This document shows positions 55,558 to 64,000 of a DNA stretch of 64,000 bases, piece by piece. The DNA lies in contig NW_021940924.1 in assembly GCF_004337985.1 (NCBI RefSeq), positions 434,001-498,000 of the forward strand, given 5' to 3'. The position numbers and the translations under genes were made by a program. Below the pieces are notes generated by a model. It saw only the letters and a program-made list of their open reading frames with translations, was not told the DNA's origin and did no database searches. Within the stretch, counting starts at the first letter, position 1; the number at the start of each line of letters is the position of its first letter. Source of the stretch: Pyricularia pennisetigena (lineage: Eukaryota > Ascomycota > Sordariomycetes > Magnaporthales > Pyriculariaceae).

Positions 55558-57353
55558 AAGCACGCAGAAAACTCGGCTTGTAGTATGCCCACATACGGAG
55601 ATTATCGTGTACGCTTAGGAGGCATTAGGCGTCGACCGCTGAGCCTGCAAAGTTTGGTATCCTGTGTGCTGGAACGTTGTACTCGGTTGTTATCTACAAG
55701 AACTAGTCATAAGGAATATCGCTAAGAACAGAATGAGCTTACATAGCGCCAGCCACTCTGTTTCTGTCAATGGACTGCTGCATGTTGGGCGATGCGCATT
55801 CAACGCCACGAGACGCAGTCCGAAGTCATTCCACCTTGATGCCAGTCGACCTGGGGCCCAGCCGGGCACACCTTTCAGACACCGCGTCGGCATTTGCAAC
55901 CGGACGTTCAGTGCGACCACGTCCCACAACGTGTTGGATTTCCTCGTTTTCAACCCACGTGACGGGGAGACCGGGCTCGTTGCCGCCTTCAAGGTCACAA
56001 TGCACTGCTTCTTTGCTTGTCCCTGTCGCGTCCCAAGTCATTACTACGTACGCCTAGGGGAGCCTGATCCGACCCTATCCACCGGACTACTCCGCTACCT
56101 CGCCAGAGCATCCGTCCCAGTTGCTCTGTGGTCATCTATTCAGTCAACCGGTGCCAAGTCAATATCTGGTCTACCCAGCTCCGACTCGTTCCTCAAATGT
56201 GGGCACCACCTTTCTTAGAAATGCTCGCATCATGCGTCAGCCCACGGAAGCCGAGACTCCTGGGTAGCCCCTCATCGATTGCACCAGCGAGGCAGATTCG
56301 CCACACCGACATGAATTACTTTATCGCACTAACCGTAGCAAATTGGTCACGGGCAGTACCCTCCCTTGTCGACCAGTCGTTACCGCGTCGAAACGTCAGC
56401 CCGATACCGCCAGCTTGCAAAGCAGTGCAGTTAAACATTCAAGGAGCTGGGTGGATCCGCTGAAAACCAATCGCTTTTATAAACGCCGCGTCCGGCTGTA
56501 TGAGATCCGAGGCTCCCAACGAGGTCCCCACGAGGCTCCTGCCCCGTTGGTTTGCCCAAAAAGCATCTGGCGAACTATCTCCGCTGGATTCTTACATCAA
56601 GCACCCCTGTGGCAGGGTTTAACACGCTCCACAATTTTAGAGCCACGCCCTGCATGGCGCCAAGCAGGATAGGAGGCGCAAGCCCTAGTTGCCAGAACTG
56701 CCAGGGATCCAGGTATCCATCACCCCGGTCACCAGTCACATCCAAGCCCGTGAGGCTACATGACGAGCGGTTGCTGCATGTACGTTGGGTACTTTTGCGT
56801 CCTGCTAAGGTACTTCACCCCGGCCCCGAGGTACACCCACGCCGGTGAAGCAGCCCAGGCAAGCAGCGGAACGCTTTCCGAAATGCACACGGACCAGCCG
56901 CAAGATCATCGGACCTATTTGTTTGGTTCACCTCGTTGGCCAATCGCGACGGGACTTTAATTGGCCACGTCGACGGTTTCCGCCCACTCAGGAAGACGCC
57001 GATGCAACAAAACTTTGGTCACACAAGCTCCCCAGTGTCTTCAACCGTTTTTTTTTTTGAGAAGCTGCCGTGATAGCCCGCAGCACGATTTAAGCAGACG
57101 CATCTCTATCCATCTTGCCATTTTCACTCGTGTGCCACTCTATTACGTCCATGATCTTGCATCCGGTACCCTAGCCCCCTGTCCTCTCCTACTAGTTGCC
57201 ATTTCGATAATAGCCTATGAACAAGGGGTGGCAGTATCGCTTGTATGGGTTTGCTGACGCTCCAAAGGTCGGGCTCTGGCAGTCCAGATGTAGCTGCGTG
57301 TTTCCGTCATGTTGGCATATTATTCTTATGTGAAAGATTAGGCAGATAATTAC
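55558..57353. other. Intergenic region with unassigned frames
   Basis: A 184-codon plus frame at 55664-56218 and overlapping shorter frames carry no motif I recognise and no coherent splice pattern. No transposon end was found. Confidence 0.4.
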
Positions 57354-58348
57354 TCACAGCATGCAGTACACCCCCAGCGTACGTGCCTGGGACTTTAATT
57401 CTTGGCTCGCTTTTTTGATCAGGTCGTTGATTTCTTTGATCCTTTCCACAGAACAAATGCTGTCCCCAGTACGAATCAAAGGCGCCTGCGACATTGGTAG
57501 TATGGTTTCGGTGAGGGCGGTATTAAACCATTTCCCGATTTTTTTATCGACGTTTTTCGGCTGCCAATCATTGACTGGAAGACGAATCGCCCGCTCTTGA
57601 ACGTCGTTGAAGCCGTTGTTGAGCAGCATGCATCGAGTTCCCTCGGGGTCGCATCGAATTGACATGCCATGCTCTTCCATGGCACGGTGAAGCATATTCG
57701 ACCACTTCTTCAAAGCTTCTGGAATGGGGCCACTGTCACGCTTGAATTTCCAATCGATCTCAAACTGTTCGAAAACTCCTGTCCCATGCTTCAAGTGGCT
57801 GCATGGCGGCGATTAGATTGCGTAGATGAGACCGGCGTTGAGGGGACGCCTTGAAGCACTTACGTCGCTATTTTCCCATAGAAGGTAGACCATGATTTGA
57901 CAGATCCCTTCATCATCCTGCAATTTATGAAATCGTAGGGGGCATGCTTTAACATGCCGTCTGTCCATTTACCTTCAATATCCACAGGGATGAACGTAAC
58001 GGTTTGTGGGACACTGTTCACGCGAGTTAACAATACTCTTTCTCCCTCAAAATTTTGTGCTAGTTTAACCCACTTTTCAGGTAATATGATGTGACGGTAT
58101 GCTGCTGTAATTGAAGATAGCTTTCGGCTATCCAGATGCATGGGCGCCAGAATTGTCTCTAGCTCTTGGGCCATAAGAATCGGCCAGAGGCTGCTTCCAC
58201 AGCCAACGTCCAGAACATGCGGTTCTTCCCCAAACTCTACTACGTCAGTGTGTAGTTTTTCTCCGAGAATGTGTCGGAATAGCTGGTTGAAAATGTCGAG
58301 ACTGTCCTGTCCCTCCTGCGTTTTTGTTAGTGCTGGTGCCTTTCTCAT
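57354..58348 (-). CDS. LaeA-like SAM-dependent methyltransferase
   Basis: Two exons, 58348-57864 and 57798-57354, with a 65-bp intron (GTAAGT, branch ATCTAAT, CAG), close to 309 residues. Motif I for S-adenosylmethionine is HVLDVGCGSSLWP (44-56). The YDFINCRMMKGSVKSW stretch and, across the splice, HLKHGTGVFEQFEIDW are characteristic of fungal LaeA/UMTA-like methyltransferases. Family members include the velvet-complex regulator LaeA, but most paralogues act elsewhere or are unknown. The usual N-terminal GR.Y....Y.LP.DE segment is missing, so an upstream exon may exist. The last codon overlaps a GTGAGT donor with a CTAAT branch downstream, so a third exon encoding the C-terminus is also possible. 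Confidence 0.8.
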
Positions 58349-59924
58349 GACGGCGTCAACAACGGCGCCTGACGTACTTTATCTACTATATGTATAAGCC
58401 CGTCTCCCAGAAATGGTGGGAAGTTGTTTTCATTGACAAGCTCCTTAGATTGGATTCTATACTCGATTAGCGACAAGCCATCGCCTGTAGGACCAAACCC
58501 GGACACATACGTCATGGTTGCACAAGATGTGCTGCGCAGGTGTGAAGCCTGGCCGTCGGGCTGAGAAGGAACGGGCTAGAAAACTAGACTCACGGCGTGC
58601 TGTGTTGGGGAACGACCTCGTCACCGACTCTCGTGCAGAGCAGTCCAATGTTTGTGGATTGGAGGCGCTGGATGTATACCAGAAGAATGAGGAGAGCACA
58701 TGTCGCCGCTGTGACGGTATGCCAATATTTATGAGATGAACAGAGATGTGGCATTGCGGATATTGCGGTTCACAAGACTGTTGGGCCCTGGTGCGTACAG
58801 CATCGAGTTGACTGGGGGCCGGGGATAGCGTCTGCCACGCCAAACAGTTTAATGGTACAGGGAGACCCCGTCAAAGACGCAGTCGTATCAATGAATCTGA
58901 TCTTAAACCCCTCATTTTGGCCTGGACACTGGATGCCTTGACCGCAAAGTAACCTTTTCACACTCCCTTTTACAACGGATTCCACTAAGATTTGTGAAAA
59001 ATAATAAAACAGTATGTCAACATCTCGAGCAATTGCACCCTCATGAGATCTAGGCCCATACTGAACGTTGGGCGCGGGCAGGAGTTTGGTGAACTTTTCT
59101 GTTCGCAAAGTATTTTACTGGTTTGCAGTCTCGGCTAGTTTGCACCCACTTAACGGCCAGGTTTCGCCGATTGGTGACCGATTGTGGGCTGTCCAGGTGG
59201 CATCGGGTACTGTTGGTTAAGAAAACCGATCATACAGGCATTCAGCAGGGGCTACGAGGTTTTCCATGTGATCCCACTGCCCGATACAACGCAGACTTTC
59301 CCCTCAATAGGAGGCTTGCCGTTGGAAATGGATTGATTGTTTGAATACATTTGTTATTTACTTTCTAATGTATAGATCATATAAAGCCTTTCCACAAAAA
59401 CCAAGTACCGACCAGGGCCTGTGTGCATACATTAAAAGCGCGGAATAGGGACGTAATGAGCCAGAGGTCTCATTACCTAAGCTTTTGCTCTGTGGTGCAA
59501 CGGTTGCCCTAACTCGTCCGTAACACCAGCACACTTCACACCAACAGATATGATACGAACTCCACGTAGGGAGGATTCGGTGATCTAGAAATCGGTAAAG
59601 AAACAAAACAAAACAATAGTAACGCATGTTGATATTTTCATGAAGCTCTCTTGTAAACGTTGGTAAAACCTCCGGTAGGGAAAACCCAACGTTTATAAAG
59701 TGTGATCTTGCGTGATCATATGGATCCCGACATTGGCATGCGCCTGATCGCACCAGTGAACCGACACTTCCATATATTCACAACCAAACCAAACAAAGTT
59801 TCTTGGGTCCAGGTAACCTGACCATCACTTTCGACTTGAATGACGTTTTATCTTTAGCAAACGCCATCATTATAGCGGCGAGATACATTGTTTGAAATAG
59901 TAGAGGAGCTTACTTGCACAAGGT
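58349..59924. other. Intergenic region with a weak repeat copy
   Basis: About 59208-59290 resembles 63628-63790 (shared GGTACTGTTGGTT and GAGrTTTTC...GTGATyCCACT). Short frames on both strands have no recognisable content. Confidence 0.35.
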
Positions 59925-60026
59925 TCAATCTGTGTGAGGAGAAGTGCTGCCACAGCTGGGGCACTCAGTCTGCGTGGTGGATAGATTGGCTTTGCATTTC
60001 TTGCATTTGACAATTGCTGATCCCAT
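59925..60026 (-). CDS. 33-residue zinc-ribbon-like peptide
   Basis: ATG 60026 in a GGTGACCATGG context opens a 34-codon frame with two CxxC pairs: CKKC near residue 8 and CPSC near residue 23, then a short polar end. This spacing could bind one zinc ion. Upstream on the same strand lie TATAAATA (about 60175-60182) and a CA/CT-rich leader of about 150 bp, a convincing fungal promoter arrangement. It may be a complete micro-protein or the first exon of a longer one. No family is recognised. Confidence 0.45.
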   Translation of the reverse strand: MGSAIVKCKKCKANLSTTQTECPSCGSTSPHTD

Positions 60027-60174
60027 GGTCACCGTTGTCGAGCTCGATATGGATGTGGGATGAGTGAATGAAGATTGTACTTAGAAGGTGACCGAGACGT
60101 GAGTGTTGGCAGGATTCTTTTGTTGGGATTGACTGGATTGATTTTCTGAAGCTGAGGGGGGACATACGAGGATA

Positions 60175-60182
60175 TTTATAAT
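60175..60182 (-). promoter_or_regulatory. TATA box upstream of the zinc-ribbon peptide
   Basis: TATAAATA on the minus strand, followed by a pyrimidine/CA-rich leader with little purine-rich sequence up to the ATG. Confidence 0.4.
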
Positions 60183-60226
60183 GTACTGGAGGCACGATGA
60201 TGATTCCACTGGAAACCATAAGCCAT

Positions 60227-62109
60227 AAAATTTGACCAATAAACTCCTCTCGGCCCTGTCATCCTATACTTCCTGCGCCCGATCGTCTCTTTTTCATGCC
60301 TTGCCTCGACCTTGCTATCACTTCTATTGTTATGGTTGTTAGCAAGCTCCTATCACAAACTGTTTATCACATTTAGCCCTTGTAAGTATGCGCACTCAAT
60401 TTAATCTCATCACACCCAACCAGATACCCCGTCTTCGTCTTGTCAGGCACGAAGTTTCTGGTTTTCGCCAATCTGCAAATCACCGTCAGCCTAACACATA
60501 AAGACTAGAGCCAATTGGAATGGAAACCGTTGCAAGGATAAATGTACGCTTCGGAAAAGCAGCACCACCCTCCAGCAACAGCCTTTCGTCATTTCACAAG
60601 CCCTAGCTGCTTCCGCATCGAAGCGGGTTGAAGTAGGAGCAAAACTTTGGTAGCTGCCATATTAGACCGTACCCTAGCCAGGCGTTTTTGCCACCCGAAA
60701 ACCTCTATAACGCTCTTTCACCGTGTGCCCACAGGCCCTGGTCGGTATGCGACAGGGACACGGTTTTTGACCCCTACCACGAATTAGGTACGGCTAGTGT
60801 AAGCTGCAACATTGCTTGAAAACAGGAAAGATACCCTGGGTGGCATCGCTGAAGGGAAATCAGCGGATGCGTTCCTATTGGCGCACATATCATTGCATCT
60901 TTTTCTGCAGCATCAAAAGGCAGTCAATAGCTGAGTGGGATTGCCACGATGTTGCCACGCAACAGCTCTTATCCTAACTCGCTGTACTCCTTCTCATCCT
61001 AGTGCAACTCTGTATCTGACAGGCTCGACAGGCTAAGCGTAGCATCTGGATTGACAACCGTTGTAAGGGTGGTCTGGTGACAGGGCCATCCAATACCAAG
61101 CAATGTGGCGAAGATGTAAAGGGAAAGGAAGGAGAGGATGCGTTCCAATTGGGGAGCATGCATCTTTTTTACAGTTTTAGCGCTATCATGGAAACAAACT
61201 CGGATACCGGAACCGTTCGGCCATGCCAATGCTTGCACCGGATGCCCAAGGTAGATTCCCGGCCCTCAACACGGGCAGGTTGCTCGACCACTCGTTCACG
61301 CACAGCCCTGTCTATTAAGCCGTCGGGTCGTACTGGCAGGCCACTTTGCCCGTGCCCTCCCAGTCGAGGCCCAGCATGTCGCAGATGGCCTCGTAGTTGG
61401 CAAATGACGAGGGTCCAGCGGTCTGGAAAAGATATTTAGTTGGAGAACAGTTTTCCTGGACAGGGTCCAGCGGGTAGGGAGCGTGGGCATCGTGTACAGC
61501 CGTAGGTCGTCCTTCGGGCCTATGAAAGCTAGCGCTTAGAAAATGTATCTTGAGGTCTCGTTGAGGCATTGGTAGGCCTTGCTTTACGACACTATCGGGA
61601 TTTCCAACCCCGCTAGTTTCAGCTCGTAATTACATTCCGGCGCTTGGTGCCTTTGGCTTCAGAGCTTCTGGGCTTGTTACGGGTGCGTTAACAAATTGGT
61701 TTCTTAGCATGATGCACAATAATTATTGGCCGTGACGCAAAAGAGGGGTTTCACCGCCACAAGAGATCACGCTTTACACGCCACGGGGACCCCGGTTCCG
61801 ACATGGCTCCCTAACTCATTGCTCCAACTGTGTTTGCCTCAGGCATGAAGGTTGCCAGCATTGACCAGGGACCCAACTTTTTCAGTCCACCACCGTCTTT
61901 TCCTCCTTCATAAACTGCCCCTCTCCGCCAGTTGTTTCATTAGGCACGCATGATCGCATCCTTGAGCAAGCTATTGCAAGCTACCTGATAGCGGGTCTCC
62001 GATCTTGCTCGCAGACCTATTTTATTTTGTATTTTTCTGGAAAAACAAAATATAAACACACTCTCGAACGAGGGGTTGAAAGCAAGAGCTATACTCAACT
62101 CTCGCAAAC
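60227..62109. other. Gene-poor stretch
   Basis: About 60850-60910 and 61115-61180 share a degenerate GGATGCGTTCC...TTGG...GCATCTTTTT pattern, a possible old duplication. A minus frame at 61315-61569 looks protein-like (AGPSSFANYEAICDMLGL) but I cannot place it in a family or extend it. No intact gene is supported. Confidence 0.35.
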
Positions 62110-62814
62110 ATGGAAGCAGTCGGTCACCCGGCTTCTTGGAAAAGCTCTGAGCGACAATTCGATAAATTCTCCGACAAATTTTGCAAACGAAGCCTTCGTC
62201 CGGACGAGTACATGATCAAACGCAACGGAGAACCCTACGTCCCACCAAAAGGCTATGAGCGACTGAAAAACGAAGCAGCTAGCCTCCAGTTCATCCGCGA
62301 GAAAACCAACATCCCCGTCCCCGAGGTGCTCGAGGCCTATGACGACAGAGGCGCATTTGTCCTTGTCACCAAGCTGCTGCCAGGTGTACAGATGTGCAAA
62401 CTCTCGGCCGAACAGCAAATCAAAGTAATGGAGGAAGTGGAAGCCCAGATAAAGGTCCTTCAATCGATCAAATCGTCTCGCACAGGCGGACCAACCGGGA
62501 TTGTCTGCCCCCCGCCGAGGGCGACAAGGTGGTTTCCCAAGGGTACTGTATGGTCTTCTACCACCCCTAAGGAACCCGATCTCGTCTTCTGCCACTGCGA
62601 TCTATCGCAGACAAACATCCTTGTTGACCCGGAAACTCTGAGTATTACGGGGATTATAGACTGGGAATTTTCCGGATTCTGGCCTGACTATTTCGAAGCA
62701 CCTTACTTTCGAGATCCTCGGCCATCTGGCGCGCAATTCGTGGAGCCTGCCGACAACGTTGAGGTAGTTGATTTCCTCGAACGACAAGGGCACAAAGTGG
62801 AAGCCACTAGTTGA
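62110..62814 (+). CDS. APH-like phosphotransferase / kinase
   Basis: A single-exon 234-residue protein; the ATG follows a short leader ending GCAAAC. Features in order: NEAASLQFIREKTNIPVPEVL (54-74), typical of fungal APH N-lobes; FVLVTKLLPG (83-92); catalytic loop HCDLSQTN (162-169), with Asp164 as base and Asn169; then metal-binding IIDWE (182-186). The end, FWPDYFEAPYFRDP, is also typical. All residues needed for phosphotransfer are present, so it may be active, though the substrate is unknown. It belongs to a different subgroup from the APH-like gene at 11840, which has HGD and DWG instead. Confidence 0.85.
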   Translation: MEAVGHPASWKSSERQFDKFSDKFCKRSLRPDEYMIKRNGEPYVPPKGYERLKNEAASLQFIREKTNIPVPEVLEAYDDRGAFVLVTKLLPGVQMCKLSAEQQIKVMEEVEAQIKVLQSIKSSRTGGPTGIVCPPPRATRWFPKGTVWSSTTPKEPDLVFCHCDLSQTNILVDPETLSITGIIDWEFSGFWPDYFEAPYFRDPRPSGAQFVEPADNVEVVDFLERQGHKVEATS

Positions 62815-64000
62815 ATGTCCAATTCTGGTATATTAATTCGATCTTGTCATTCAGACAGAGTGAAGCTATCTACATACTTATGAATGTGTCCTTATATAGT
62901 CACGAGGCTGGCCTGCAGTCTCGTGTGCTCTGTAGTGATCTGTTCGATCTGTGATTCCTGCTTGGAGAAATACAGATCACCGACATCACTTCCCCTTTGG
63001 CGTCACGTGATGAACTGGTCACGTTGCTTGGGCTGAATAGTTCCCCGCTAATTATAGGACCCTTGCACCACGAAGCAAAAGCTTCAGCATTGAGACCTGT
63101 CCCATTATTCTTGTCTAATTGCTCCCTATTCTACACTTATATACACGCACTGTCAGGCACCAACTGCACGGTCGTAAAATCTGGGTCGATTGACCTACAA
63201 CCATCCCATGAAATTCCAGAATACGGACAAATAAACGGAAAGGCATTAGGCCGGAATCTGGAAAATGCCGATCGCGACATATTGAAATATTGCTGCCGAG
63301 GTACGGACCTGATATACTATGACAGTTGCGAGCAAAACCTCTAAAGAGTTTGTCAAATTCGTGTTGGTATCGCGCAAACTTATGCGCAAGGCGAAAATGG
63401 CGGTTATAGTGGCCCAGATCAAACGCATAGCCGAGATGGAGGTGCCGGATGACGAAGAAGGCAACGGAATCAACGACGAACTTAAGACGGGCCCGAACCT
63501 AGGATTATTCCCAAGGCAGGTATTTGCAGATCTCACCAGTTCCTGCGTTGCTACCACTCAATCACTTGAGGTCGACAGGAGAATTCTGGTGGAACTGAGG
63601 GAATCCTTAGTTCGAGCGATATAGGCATCAGGTACTGTTGGTTCATGTGAGCCGCCGTATAAGGTGCCTTTGCAGTGCATAAGCGAAGTTCCGCTTTTGC
63701 GTCACAGCACACCAATCATGTATGGAGTAACTAGGGACCACGAGATTTTCAGCGTGATTCCACTACTGGGTCCATGCAGATTTTGCCGTGCTTTTGCAAA
63801 TAGCTTCAATACCTGGGATATATCTATTATTTTTTTTGCTGCTATTTACCTGACCTTGGGGCCACAGAAAGCCTGCCCACATGTACTGGAAGACTGTAGC
63901 GCTTTTATGAAGCACCGGACAGGCAGCCCCACTGGCGATTTTTGTCTCTGCCTCAGGCCATTCGCTTTCGCTTCGAAGGCGCAATACTTTATTAGGCTTA
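62815..64000. other. Right-edge region with one unassigned open frame
   Basis: ATG 63319 opens a 101-residue charged frame (ending at 63624) with KRIAEMEVPDDEEG in the middle; it looks coding by composition but has no recognised domain and may be a fragment. About 63628-63790 resembles 59208-59290. No gene runs clearly off the right edge. Confidence 0.3.

Noticed and set aside
1..64000. tRNA, rRNA genes, CRISPR arrays and bacterial-type operons
   Set aside because: I saw no tRNA-like cloverleaf with A/B boxes, no rRNA sequence and no regularly spaced repeat-spacer array; the spliceosomal introns make this a eukaryotic nuclear sequence.

Overview
The window looks like a piece of an accessory, transposon-rich compartment of a filamentous ascomycete (Pezizomycotina, most likely Sordariomycetes). 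Evidence: short introns of about 45-90 bp with GTRNGT-type donors and CTAAC/CTGAC-like branch sites; a Tad1/I-type LINE; Fot1/Pot2-like and Tc1-like transposon remains; and fungal lineage-specific families (FunK1 kinase-like, PTH11/rhodopsin-type receptor, Clr5 domain, LaeA-like methyltransferase, PDDEXK-like domain, fungal APH-like kinases, BCS1-like AAA). Gene density is low, many genes are broken, and no secondary-metabolite core enzyme is visible. Two single N bases (24404 and 40460) mark assembly uncertainty.

Layout. 1-4809: a minus-strand LINE, open at the left edge, with a gag-like ORF1 (two frames linked by a possible -1 frameshift) and a long intact endonuclease/RT/RNase H ORF2. 4924-6405: an MFS transporter pseudogene abutting the LINE 5' end. 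6406-9036: gene-poor, with a fold-back array of about 50-bp subrepeats. 9037-9615: a chromodomain protein. 11840-15599: an APH-like kinase gene and a shortened BCS1-like AAA gene. 16472-18578: a large disordered protein. 18960-24673: an orphan transposon end, a broken gene of a two-member paralogous family, a PDDEXK-like protein, and a 1.75-kb Fot1/Pot2-like element with TA duplications. 27258-31868: a small conserved NIF3-C-terminal-like gene, a 46-bp palindrome, then a six-exon Ulp1-like/ankyrin gene. 33400-36054: a Tc1/mariner 5' end and the intact paralogue of the family. 37909-41214: a perfect 413-bp inverted repeat around a FunK1 relic. 42508-46947: a microsatellite, a small secreted-type peptide and decayed duplications. 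47011-49176: a small Cys-rich protein, a kinase-like protein and a decapitated FAD oxidoreductase. 50839-55557: an intact 7-TM receptor-like gene, an APC-type permease and a Clr5-domain gene. 57354-62814: a LaeA-like methyltransferase, a tiny zinc-ribbon peptide and an APH-like kinase.

The genes do not form an obvious pathway. Several products are regulatory or signalling types (kinase-like proteins, receptor, methyltransferase, chromodomain, ankyrin, Clr5), set among mobile-element debris. All gene models were built by hand from reading frames and splice signals; introns are quoted only where the phases close. Sequence identity levels were judged by eye, and no database search was run.
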